Assembly (NCBI GenBank): GCA_022771185.1
Contig: JALFCJ010000046.1
Location: 1-19,596, forward strand
Source of the DNA: Spirochaetales bacterium
Lineage (GTDB): Bacteria > Spirochaetota > Spirochaetia > Sphaerochaetales > Sphaerochaetaceae
DNA: 19,596 bases
Reading direction: 5' to 3'
Shown: positions 1 through 7,531 of the stretch, piece after piece
Layout: each line of letters opens with the position of its first letter
How positions within the stretch are numbered: the first letter of the stretch is position 1
Program-made: the position numbers and the translations under genes
The notes under the pieces: model-generated
What the model was told of the DNA's origin: nothing
Seen by the model: the letters and a program-made list of their open reading frames with translations, nothing else
Databases searched by the model: none

Positions 1-411
1 GAGGCTGAGTTCTCATTATTCAAGAAGCTCCACCCTGACTTCGACTTGGAGATGCGGGGCTTTGTGGACAATGTGCCACTGTATATCATGGCATGCGACA
101 TGCAGATGGGAAAGGCTGGAGCCAACTCGCTGATGGAGAGCTTGTACTTAAAGAGACCGTTCCTTGTAAGTGAAGTGTTGTATATGGCGCGCTCCACGCC
201 ACTCTTTTTCCGCGACCACTACTGCGGATGGTGCGAGGACGACAACGAGAAGAAGGCTGATATAATAGAGCGCTTCTACAGAGACAAAGAGGAGAGGAAG
301 AGAATAGAGGAGGGAATGGAGACCCTGCCTATTGAATTCTCTGCTTCGAAACTGGTAGAGATGATAAAAAAAGATACAATCGAGTATAGGAAAGAAAATG
401 GAATACAATGA
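1..411 (+). CDS. Glycosyltransferase C-terminal fragment (GT28/MurG-like), 5' end outside window
   Basis: The reading frame is open from the first base, so the gene begins upstream and only about the last 136 residues are visible. The segment ACDMQMGKAGANSLMESLYL, followed by KRPFLVSE, resembles the nucleotide-sugar binding half of GT28 and monogalactosyldiacylglycerol-synthase-like enzymes, where a glycine-rich K-A-G loop precedes a helix with a conserved Glu that contacts the sugar donor. A possible TTG start at 46 is not convincing, because the upstream residues continue the same fold style. The last 14 bases overlap the next gene, which suggests translational coupling. Such enzymes glycosylate lipids or envelope precursors at the inner face of the membrane; the acceptor cannot be told from this fragment. 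The family call rests on one motif region, so it is moderate. Confidence 0.55.
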   Translation, partial: EAEFSLFKKLHPDFDLEMRGFVDNVPLYIMACDMQMGKAGANSLMESLYLKRPFLVSEVLYMARSTPLFFRDHYCGWCEDDNEKKADIIERFYRDKEERKRIEEGMETLPIEFSASKLVEMIKKDTIEYRKENGIQ

Positions 412-1174
412 GTACAAGCTTAGTGACGGCGCTCTCTTAAAGTCATTTATCAGAGAAGATATAACAAAAAAATGCGATAGCCACAAAAAACGCCCCGCCA
501 TTATAGTTTTTCCTGGTGGTGGATACGAATACCTCTCTCCAAGGGAAAGTGAACCCATAGTATTGGAGTTCCTCTCCCGAGGGTATAATCTCTTTGTATT
601 GGAATATGCAGTTACGAAAGATGAAATAGAGGAGAGAGAGCCGGAAGCGGAAGCAGCTGAGGCTGTGGCCTATATAAGAAAAAACAGCGATAAATATAGA
701 ATCAAAGAAGATAACATCGCTCTTATGGGCTTCTCTGCAGGAGGCCATGCCGCTCTTTCTTTAGGCGCCCATTGGGAGCGATATGGAGAAGAGTCTAGGC
801 CTGACGCCCTTGTCCTTTCATATCCTGTGGTGACAATGGGTGAGTGGTGCCATAAAGGATCAAGGGATAACATAACCCGAGGGGAGAGGGAGAGAATAGA
901 GTATTTTTCTCTTGAGAATCAGATAACTCCCTCCATTCCGCCTACGTTTGTGTGGCATACTACAGAAGATAAGTCAGTTCCTCCAATGAATACTATTCTA
1001 CTTTTAGAGGCTTTGGAGAGAGCAGGCGCCTACTACGAGTACCACATCTTCACCAAGGGTAAGCATGGTCTTTCTACTTGCAGAAAAGACGTAGGCTCAG
1101 TGGAGAAGAGAGCTCTGAACTGGATGGATCTCGCTTCTTCTTGGCTCTCCGAACTCTTCTCTTTTGAAATGTAG
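398..1174 (+). CDS. Alpha/beta-hydrolase esterase (acetylxylan-esterase/BD-FAE-like)
   Basis: This is a 258-residue cytoplasmic serine hydrolase with no signal peptide. The oxyanion-hole motif FPGGGY lies at residues 38-43. The nucleophile elbow GFSAGG puts the catalytic serine at 113. TTEDKSVPP gives the likely acid at D191, and GKHGLS gives H223, so the catalytic triad is intact and in the usual order. Length and motif layout match the BD-FAE/acetyl esterase group, which removes acetyl or feruloyl groups from carbohydrates or small esters. The true substrate is unknown. The start overlaps the glycosyltransferase stop by 14 bases. It may act on intracellular oligosaccharides, but the neighbours include no glycoside hydrolase to support that. 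Confidence 0.85.
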   Translation: MEYNEYKLSDGALLKSFIREDITKKCDSHKKRPAIIVFPGGGYEYLSPRESEPIVLEFLSRGYNLFVLEYAVTKDEIEEREPEAEAAEAVAYIRKNSDKYRIKEDNIALMGFSAGGHAALSLGAHWERYGEESRPDALVLSYPVVTMGEWCHKGSRDNITRGERERIEYFSLENQITPSIPPTFVWHTTEDKSVPPMNTILLLEALERAGAYYEYHIFTKGKHGLSTCRKDVGSVEKRALNWMDLASSWLSELFSFEM

Positions 1175-1252
1175 GAACAAAAGGTATATAGAAGTAATAA
1201 ATTATTCCGAATTTCTATTGCACCGCTTTTTATTCTGATAGAAAATCACAAT

Positions 1253-2137
1253 ATGCAGTACATGGATGTGAATACAGCTTCCCAGAAATGGGGTATTACT
1301 GGTCGTAGAGTTAGAATACTCTGTAATGATGGACGAATAGACGGTGCAGTGAGAAATGGTTGGTCTTGGCTTATACCATCTGACGCGCCGAAGCCTGGGG
1401 ACGGAAGAGTCCTGAGACGTTTTCGTAACTTAGATATCAGGCCTGGCTTTGTGGACATTGAAGCGTTAGAGGAAATAAGCGAAGGCGTCTCTGTCTCTGA
1501 TTCGTCTTCTTCTTTTGTCCGTCTTCTTCCTTCAACAATCTCTTTTCTCTTTCTCCTAGACGGGAAGGAAGTAGAGAGTGAAGACGTAAAAGTAGTACTT
1601 GAAGGTAAGCTTTGTTACTCTCTCTCCCTTCAGGAGCACTTACTTATAGTGAACTTTACTTCAATTCTCAAGAACTTATTCCACTCCCGGGATAAATGGA
1701 ATGGAGGAACACTGAGAGAAGTCTACATCCGCCTCCTCCAGGGCATAAAAGAGACTGAGGGCGAATATGACAGGGAATTTATTGAATCCAGGACTGAAGA
1801 AGAGAGAGTCAGCGTTAAAGCTGCAATGGAGACTACGTTGAAGCAATATGAAGACTCATGGTCACTGTTACATCCCCTATCGTCCTCTACTATTCTCTCT
1901 GGAGAGATAGGGAGAATATCGCCATACGATACGGCACTCTCTTTCTTTTTATATCTCGTTCTCTCAGGAGAGCTCTTACGAGGAAACATCCTTCCTCCTC
2001 TACTGGACTCTTCTCTTCTTTTTGAAACCAAGGCTGCCTTCTCTCTTGTTTCAAGTAAAGGTGTATACACAGATCTTACTTCCCTAATGGAAAGAATGGT
2101 CCTTAGGTCATATGTGGAGTTAAAGAAGAATGTATGA
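1253..2137 (+). CDS. HTH protein fused to a degenerate Fic-like domain
   Basis: The protein has 294 residues. Residues 3-50 (MDVNTASQKWGITGRRVRIL, then NGWSWLIPSDAPKP) form a MerR/excisionase-type DNA-binding head of the kind seen in front of Fic-domain proteins. The rest follows a Fic layout with poor conservation. FLLDGKEVESEDVKVVLEG (100-118) mirrors the usual EGN-LTLxE-VLEG helix, SLQEHLLIVNF (125-135) the next helix, and LLHPL (205-209), then GEIGR (218-222) and LSGELLRGNILPPLL (237-251), the catalytic-loop region. The consensus HPFxxGNGR is disrupted by an insertion and lacks the GN, so AMP transfer is unlikely. It may now act as a regulator. No clear Shine-Dalgarno precedes ATG 1253, and ATG 1262 is an alternative. 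The stop overlaps the deacylase start by 8 bases. Confidence 0.6.
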   Translation: MQYMDVNTASQKWGITGRRVRILCNDGRIDGAVRNGWSWLIPSDAPKPGDGRVLRRFRNLDIRPGFVDIEALEEISEGVSVSDSSSSFVRLLPSTISFLFLLDGKEVESEDVKVVLEGKLCYSLSLQEHLLIVNFTSILKNLFHSRDKWNGGTLREVYIRLLQGIKETEGEYDREFIESRTEEERVSVKAAMETTLKQYEDSWSLLHPLSSSTILSGEIGRISPYDTALSFFLYLVLSGELLRGNILPPLLDSSLLFETKAAFSLVSSKGVYTDLTSLMERMVLRSYVELKKNV

Positions 2138-3686
2138 CGTCATTTTGAAAAATGGTCTGATAATGGATGGAAAGGGAGGTAAGGGATATAAAGCTGATAT
2201 AGCAGTATTTTCTTCCACCATTGCTCTTATTACAAACAGCGACATATCCCGAGGAAAGAAAGTCATTGATTGCAGCGGTAAGATAGTAGCCCCAGGGTTT
2301 ATCGACAGCCATACTCACTCAGATTTCCTTCTTCTCTCTGATCCCTCCGCCTCCTATAGAGTGGGACAGGGTATTACTACGGATATTTCCGGTAACTGCG
2401 GAATAGGAGTATTCCCTTACAAGAACCCTGTTCTGAAGGATTATGTAAAGGATGTACTTGGAGAGTGGAAAGATTGGAAGTGGAATGATTTTTCGTCTTA
2501 TAAAGAGTATTTGATGAGAAAAGGAATGGGATGCAACGAAGCTTTTCTTGTTTCACATACAGCTCTCAGAGCCTATGTAATGGGTAGCGACTCACTGAGA
2601 AAAGCTGAAGAGAGGGAAATAGAAGCCATGTGCTCGCTACTGTCTGATGAGCTGGATAAAGGCGCCGTCGGTTTCTCTTCAGGTTTATACTACGCTCCCT
2701 GTGTATTTGCCTCCCGTAATGAAATCTTGTCTCTATTGAAGGTAGTAGCCTCAAAGAACAAAGTGTTCGCTGTCCACCATAGAAGTGAAGGCAGAGGATG
2801 CGTGGAGTCTTTGACTGAGGTGTTGGACTTGGCAAAGGAGAGTGGCGTGAGACTGGAAGTGTCACACTTGAAGGCTATAGGAAAAGAAAACGAGAAGAAT
2901 ATAGATGTGATGCTGGATCTAATCGAGAGATATCGAAGAGATGGTGTTGACGTTAAATTTGATGTCTACCCATACACATTCGGCTCCACAAGTCTCTTCT
3001 CTCTTCTTCCACCCAGAGTCCTTGCCTACTCAAGACTAGAGCAGAGGATGGCATTGTCACTTGAAAGTGAGAGAAGAGTAATAAAAGACGAGATAATGAA
3101 CCCCGATGGCTGGGACAGTGTATACCCGATGGTAGGACCTGACGCCATTAAGGCTCTCTATTTATCAACTCATCCTGAATACAATGGAATGACACTGTCT
3201 GAGATAGCGGGAATAAAAGAACTTAAGGATCCGTTGGATGCTCTCTTTGATATTTTGGGAGATGAAACGGGACTTGCGGTCATGACAGATGTAACAGAGA
3301 CGGAAGAGAGTTTGGAGAAGATTATGTCCCATCCTCTTATGTGTTTCGGTACAGACAGCTTGTACTCATCTCCTCTCCCTCATCCCCGTTCCTTCCATTC
3401 CACAGTACAATTTCTGAAAAAATATGTACTGGAAAGAAAACTCTTTACTATGGAAGAGGGTATAAGGCGAATGACAGGGGAGACTGCAGAGCGCTTCGGT
3501 CTAAAAGACAGAGGAATTATTGAAGAAGGAAAGGCCGCAGATATTACTGTCTTTGATCCTGAACGCCTTGGAGAAGAGGATGAAAGAAGAAATAGAGGTT
3601 TCTCGTTAGTTCTTGTAAATGGAAAGATTGCACTTAAAGACGATTTTGTTACAGGAGAAACTGGGGGGGAAGTGCTAACTCTATAA
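2130..3686 (+). CDS. N-acyl-D-amino-acid deacylase (amidohydrolase)
   Basis: The 518-residue protein is a metal-dependent amidohydrolase of the D-aminoacylase group, which frees D-amino acids from N-acyl forms. The expected landmarks are all present: GFIDSHTHSD with H61 and H63, the SGNCG loop with C90 (the cysteine metal ligand typical of D-aminoacylases), VHHRSEG with H216, EVSHLK with H246, and CFGTDS with D409. The amino end (ILKNGLIMDG) and carboxyl end (GIIEEGKAADITVFDP) form the small beta-sandwich domain normal for the family. There is no signal peptide, so it acts in the cytoplasm. It is translationally coupled to the HTH-Fic-like gene, which could be its regulator. D-amino acids from peptidoglycan are a plausible substrate source, but this is inference. 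Confidence 0.9.
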   Translation: MYDVILKNGLIMDGKGGKGYKADIAVFSSTIALITNSDISRGKKVIDCSGKIVAPGFIDSHTHSDFLLLSDPSASYRVGQGITTDISGNCGIGVFPYKNPVLKDYVKDVLGEWKDWKWNDFSSYKEYLMRKGMGCNEAFLVSHTALRAYVMGSDSLRKAEEREIEAMCSLLSDELDKGAVGFSSGLYYAPCVFASRNEILSLLKVVASKNKVFAVHHRSEGRGCVESLTEVLDLAKESGVRLEVSHLKAIGKENEKNIDVMLDLIERYRRDGVDVKFDVYPYTFGSTSLFSLLPPRVLAYSRLEQRMALSLESERRVIKDEIMNPDGWDSVYPMVGPDAIKALYLSTHPEYNGMTLSEIAGIKELKDPLDALFDILGDETGLAVMTDVTETEESLEKIMSHPLMCFGTDSLYSSPLPHPRSFHSTVQFLKKYVLERKLFTMEEGIRRMTGETAERFGLKDRGIIEEGKAADITVFDPERLGEEDERRNRGFSLVLVNGKIALKDDFVTGETGGEVLTL

Positions 3687-3728
3687 ACAAAGTAGCCGAA
3701 AGTATAAAAAGATATTATCCTCTCTCTC

Positions 3729-4460
3729 ATGAAAGAAAAGAAAAAGTGGAATGAACTATCAAAGAAGAGTCAAAAAGCACTCTCAATTACTGCCTTTTTG
3801 ATTTTTATACTCTTCTCTCTCTTTCTTTTTATCATGGTAGGCGTTCCTATGGTAAAGCATGCCAAAGATCCTGAAGCTTTCAGGACTTGGATAGATTCCA
3901 TGGGAATATGGGGGAGAATAGCATTTATAGGGATGAATATTCTCCAGGTACTTGTGGCTGTTATTCCAGGAGGACCATTGGAGGTGGCTGGAGGATATGC
4001 TTTCGGCCACTTTGAAGCTATGATCCTATGCACAATCGGTATGGGAATAGGAAGCGCATTGGTATTCTTATTGGTGCGATACTTCGGGTATAAGCTGGTG
4101 GAGGCTTTCTTTCCTGTAGAGAAGATCAATGAACTAAAGTTTCTTAAATCTACCAAGAGCCGTGATATTCTTATTCTTTTACTCTTCTTGATTCCTGGAA
4201 CGCCTAAGGATCTTGTAGCATACTTCTGCGGGCTTACAGAGATTAAGTTCTCTACTTTTATACTTATAGCGACCTTTGCACGAATTCCTGGAATCTGGGG
4301 CTCGACGGCTGGCGGTAGTGCAATGGGTGACAAGAGTTATATAACAGCTCTGATTATTATGGCTATAGTTTTTGCCTTCACTGCCATCGGTATTCTTATT
4401 TACTCCCTCATTGTAAAGAAGCATGGAAAAAAGAAAGAGAATTCGTCTCAAGATGAATGA
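3729..4460 (+). CDS. TVP38/TMEM64 (VTT domain) membrane protein
   Basis: This 243-residue integral membrane protein has five to six hydrophobic segments, the first at about residues 18-38. The VTT hallmarks are clear: IPGGPLEVAGGYAFG at 79-93, a glycine-rich GMGIGSALVFLLVRYFG helix, FLIPGTPKDLVAYFCGL at 153-169, and FARIPGIWGSTAGG at 183-196. VTT and DedA proteins form re-entrant-loop lipid scramblases or transporters in the inner membrane; the precise bacterial substrate is usually unknown. The tail after the last helix is lysine-rich and cytoplasmic. It lies 42 bases after the deacylase gene, and I see no good Shine-Dalgarno sequence before the ATG; the preceding bases are pyrimidine-rich. 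Confidence 0.85.
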   Translation: MKEKKKWNELSKKSQKALSITAFLIFILFSLFLFIMVGVPMVKHAKDPEAFRTWIDSMGIWGRIAFIGMNILQVLVAVIPGGPLEVAGGYAFGHFEAMILCTIGMGIGSALVFLLVRYFGYKLVEAFFPVEKINELKFLKSTKSRDILILLLFLIPGTPKDLVAYFCGLTEIKFSTFILIATFARIPGIWGSTAGGSAMGDKSYITALIIMAIVFAFTAIGILIYSLIVKKHGKKKENSSQDE

Positions 4461-4491
4461 AAATAAACATGTATTTTGGTAAAGTATCGTC

Positions 4492-5082
4492 ATGGGAAAA
4501 CTGTTTATCTTCGATATGGGAGAAGTCCTGATACTTAATGTGAAGAATCTTCAGGCTATTGCAAATCGCTTCGGTCTTGACTATAAGTCTTTCAGAGCCT
4601 TCTATGGCATCTATGATAAAGACCTGATGGAAGGAAAGATGGATGGCATGGAGTTTCTTAGGGTTTTTGAGAAAGAGTACAACGTCAAGGTAGATGAGAA
4701 TCTATTTATTACAGACTTCCATCCCTTCCCCAACTATTTCGTTATGGGAGTAATCGATGAACTAAGAAAAAATGGACATAGATGTGTATTGGGCTCCAAT
4801 ACTTTCGCTCCACATATAAGTGTTGTAAGAAATATGGAGGACAAACCCCTTAGTCATCTCGACCATTTGTATTTATCTCATGAAATGGGGATAGCTAAGC
4901 CAGATGTGGAGTTTTTCGATTATATATTGAGAGAAGAGGGGGTAAGACCTGAGAATACTGTATTTGTGGATGACAAGATCGACAACATAAATGCTGCTTC
5001 TTCTATTGGAATAAAGACTTTTCTTTATAACGACAATAACAGAAAAGAGGCGGAGGAGTTCTTTAAACCATATTTCAAATGA
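4492..5082 (+). CDS. HAD-superfamily hydrolase (YihX/HAD-IA-like)
   Basis: The 196-residue cytoplasmic protein has all four HAD motifs. Motif I is FIFDMGEVL with nucleophile D8; the usual second aspartate is replaced by glycine, as in the YihX-type FDLGNV motif. Motif II is LGSNT at 100-104. Motif III is the lysine in GIAKPD (K136). Motif IV is FVDDKIDN with D160 and D161. The helical cap after motif I is of the C1 type. YihX-like enzymes dephosphorylate sugar phosphates such as glucose 1-phosphate, but the substrate cannot be read from sequence. It starts 31 bases after the VTT gene with no obvious ribosome binding site, and overlaps the next gene by four bases (ATGA). Confidence 0.85.
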   Translation: MGKLFIFDMGEVLILNVKNLQAIANRFGLDYKSFRAFYGIYDKDLMEGKMDGMEFLRVFEKEYNVKVDENLFITDFHPFPNYFVMGVIDELRKNGHRCVLGSNTFAPHISVVRNMEDKPLSHLDHLYLSHEMGIAKPDVEFFDYILREEGVRPENTVFVDDKIDNINAASSIGIKTFLYNDNNRKEAEEFFKPYFK

Positions 5083-5747
5083 AAAAAGTATTGTTAATTC
5101 TATCTCTAGCTCTTATTCCTGTACTTCTCTTTGCTTCAGACGAGTACTCTGTAGCTGTAGGAATACGAAATAATAGTCAGGTAAATAATAGTCATTATTT
5201 TCTTTTGGAGGGGGAGACAGATAAGTTTTCTGTCACTCTTATGGAGAACGGAGGAGAGTATATCTCTCTAGATACACGATATAAGGGTAAGTTTTCTCGT
5301 TTATTTGATTGGAACACAGGAGCGGCATTCAATTACTTCTCTTCAGGAGCCGGTACATTAATGGTAAAGGGGAATGTTAATGGAAAGTATGGGACAGAGA
5401 GTGTAAACCTGGAACTGGGGCTTGGAGTACAGGGAGCGGCTCTTAAATACAAAGAGTTGGATTCATTGCTGTTTTCGCTTTCTCCTCTTGTCAATGTATC
5501 TATTAATCTGAAGACTGTAGACAACTCTTTTTCCTTCGGCTTTATTATGGATATGAAGTATGAGAGACAGTTTAAGGCTGTCGAGTCCTTCTTTATCAAG
5601 GCTAGAAGAGACTTCTCTCCATCATTTGCCATGTCTCTTGAGTTCTGGGGAAGGGGTGCAGAGTATTTGATGGATCCCTGGCTTAATTTCCAAAGCTCAG
5701 GCTTGGTAATGAAGTTTACACTTAAAGATAGTGGTAGTAGTATATAA
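5079..5747 (+). CDS. Secreted beta-rich protein, possible outer-membrane barrel
   Basis: I do not recognise a family. The 222-residue protein starts with a classical signal peptide (MKK, then a leucine-rich core through residue 18, cut near LFAS-DEYS). The mature part alternates polar and hydrophobic residues in strands about 8-10 long, for example SVTLMENGGEYISLDTRY, NLELGLGVQGAALKY and FSFGFIMDMKYERQF, and contains no cysteine. It ends in a strand GLVMKFTL, but the last residues are polar, so it lacks the textbook terminal aromatic of a barrel. A small outer-membrane barrel or a periplasmic beta-sandwich are both possible. It is coupled to the HAD gene through an ATGA overlap; a functional link is not evident. 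Confidence 0.6.
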   Translation: MKKVLLILSLALIPVLLFASDEYSVAVGIRNNSQVNNSHYFLLEGETDKFSVTLMENGGEYISLDTRYKGKFSRLFDWNTGAAFNYFSSGAGTLMVKGNVNGKYGTESVNLELGLGVQGAALKYKELDSLLFSLSPLVNVSINLKTVDNSFSFGFIMDMKYERQFKAVESFFIKARRDFSPSFAMSLEFWGRGAEYLMDPWLNFQSSGLVMKFTLKDSGSSI

Positions 5748-5811
5748 TTCTAATATTTTGTAACAACAGAGAAAGATATTTGTTTTATTTATAGACTCTA
5801 GGGGGGAGTGT

Positions 5812-6777
5812 ATGAAAAAGATAATCTTAATATTGGTTTTATTTTTGTTACTCTCTTCCTGCCGTATTCCTGAGTCAATAATGGCTGAATATGATTCCAA
5901 TCCTTTTCTCGATAGAAAAGAGATAAGAGTGGAGAATCCTACTCTTATATTCTTTACAGATGCCCATATAGGTAGGGAAAGGAATAAAAACGATGTCATC
6001 AGATATGACGAAAACTTCCTTTCCTTCATCGAAGAAGGAGGATATGAAGTAGTAATATCTGGAGGCGATATGGCCGATGACGGAGAGATGACTGATGTTT
6101 TGAAGGACTTTATAACGAAGGTTCAGAGTAAAACCGCTCTCTATCTGGAGACAAAGGGTAATCATGATAGGCATCCATATAATTATCAAGGCTTTGATAT
6201 GCCGTCTTTCTTACTCAACTCCCTTTTTAAGGCAGATGTTCACCTTACATACGCAGACTTAATGGAGAGCGAGTATGAGATAGATTCTACTGGAAACTAT
6301 TTGGTACATACTCCCAATGGTGATATCTCCATATATATCCTGGACAACTCTCTGCGTTCTTTCTCTTATCGCCAGCTCTCTTGGTTTGAAGAAGCTTTAG
6401 CGAAAGATAATACAGACTTCAAAATCGTAGTCACGCATGGGAACATAGTGACAGGCGGGGCTTTTGACCAATCCCTGTTTTTGACAGGAATGGGAGACGA
6501 AGGCGAAGTTTCGAAGTTTATGGAGATATGTCAGAAAGGAAGAATCTCGCTTATTCTTTCAGGCCACCACCATAAAGGCAATATCCTTTATGGAGACGGT
6601 AATGGATACACTGAGTTTAATGCTGCAGCATACCATAGGACAGACAGTGTTTTTGAATCCAGAGGCTGGTGGTATACACTTTCTGTGGATAGAGAGAAGA
6701 AAGAAATAACCATAGAAGGCTATGATGCCGAGTCAAAAAGTAAGAAAGATAGTTGGAAAATAGTAGCTAAGTTGTAG
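5812..6777 (+). CDS. Lipoprotein metallophosphoesterase
   Basis: The 321-residue protein is a calcineurin-like phosphoesterase anchored as a lipoprotein: MKKIILILVLFLLLSSC is a signal peptide ending in a lipobox with C17. The two-metal site is complete. FFTDAHIGRE supplies D50 and H52, SGGDMADDG supplies D86, GNHDRH supplies N117 and H118, VVTHGN supplies H209, and SGHHHKGN supplies H252 and H254. It therefore hydrolyses phosphoesters outside the cytoplasm, perhaps nucleotides or lipid phosphates; the substrate is unknown. A strong purine-rich ribosome binding site (GGGGGGAG) lies just before ATG 5812. A 64-base gap separates it from the preceding gene, so it may have its own promoter. Confidence 0.88.
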   Translation: MKKIILILVLFLLLSSCRIPESIMAEYDSNPFLDRKEIRVENPTLIFFTDAHIGRERNKNDVIRYDENFLSFIEEGGYEVVISGGDMADDGEMTDVLKDFITKVQSKTALYLETKGNHDRHPYNYQGFDMPSFLLNSLFKADVHLTYADLMESEYEIDSTGNYLVHTPNGDISIYILDNSLRSFSYRQLSWFEEALAKDNTDFKIVVTHGNIVTGGAFDQSLFLTGMGDEGEVSKFMEICQKGRISLILSGHHHKGNILYGDGNGYTEFNAAAYHRTDSVFESRGWWYTLSVDREKKEITIEGYDAESKSKKDSWKIVAKL

Positions 6778-6838
6778 TTTTTATAGAGTTACGAATCTTT
6801 CTCTTGAAAAACAATTCTTTTGGAGACACCATTTTTCT

Positions 6839-7531
6839 ATGAAGCTTATTTATGTTGTGGAAGACCATGAGGTCATTAGAAACGGTGTCGTTCAATATTT
6901 AACACTCTCAGGCTATGAGTCAGAGGGATTTAAGTGCATTGCAGATGCAACTGCAGGTTTTGCTCATCGCGTCCCGGATCTTCTGATACAGGATGTTATG
7001 CTTCCTGACGGAGACGGCTTTGCATTTGTAAAAGAAATCAAGGCAAAGTCTCCTAGACTTCCTGTAATATTCCTTACAGCCCGCGTTGATGAAAGCGACA
7101 GAATCCTTGGCTTTGAGCTTGGGGCAGACGACTATATTACAAAGCCATTTAGCCCTAAGGAGTTGGTTTTGAGAATCCAGGCTCTTTTCAGAAGAATCGA
7201 TGAAGGTGCCGAGGAGAGCAAGAATCAGTATAAATACATCGATGGCGAAAATACTCTCATGATCGATGAAGATATCCATGAAATCGAAGTAAATGGTCAG
7301 AAGATTAATCTTACAGCCGCAGAATGGAGAATTGTACTTTATCTTGTTACAAATGCTCCTAACCTTATTACTAGAGCTCAGATTCTTGAAGAGTGTTTCG
7401 ACTACTCTTTCGAAAGCTATGAAAGAGTCGTTGATACTCATATCAAGAATATCCGCACAAAACTAAGACCAGGTAATTGGATCGATACTGTCAGAGGATA
7501 TGGTTACAGATTCTCTGGAAAGAAGGCTTAA
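6839..7531 (+). CDS. OmpR/PhoB-family response regulator (first two-component system)
   Basis: The 230-residue DNA-binding response regulator has a receiver domain at about 1-118 with acidic E8 and D9, phosphoacceptor D52 in IQDVMLPDGDG, T80 and K102 (TKPFSP). A winged-helix output domain follows at about 132-228, with INLTAAEWRIVLYLV and the recognition-helix and wing part VVDTHIKNIRTKL then VRGYGYRF. The kinase gene begins on the base right after its TAA stop, so the two are one operon and almost certainly partners. The nearest purine-rich box (GGAGA) lies about 13 bases before the ATG, farther than usual. Target genes are unknown. Confidence 0.95.
   Translation: MKLIYVVEDHEVIRNGVVQYLTLSGYESEGFKCIADATAGFAHRVPDLLIQDVMLPDGDGFAFVKEIKAKSPRLPVIFLTARVDESDRILGFELGADDYITKPFSPKELVLRIQALFRRIDEGAEESKNQYKYIDGENTLMIDEDIHEIEVNGQKINLTAAEWRIVLYLVTNAPNLITRAQILEECFDYSFESYERVVDTHIKNIRTKLRPGNWIDTVRGYGYRFSGKKA

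Noticed and set aside
3770..4333. 187-residue minus-strand frame inside the VTT gene
   Set aside because: Mirror of a membrane protein gene; no start signal and no recognisable motif.
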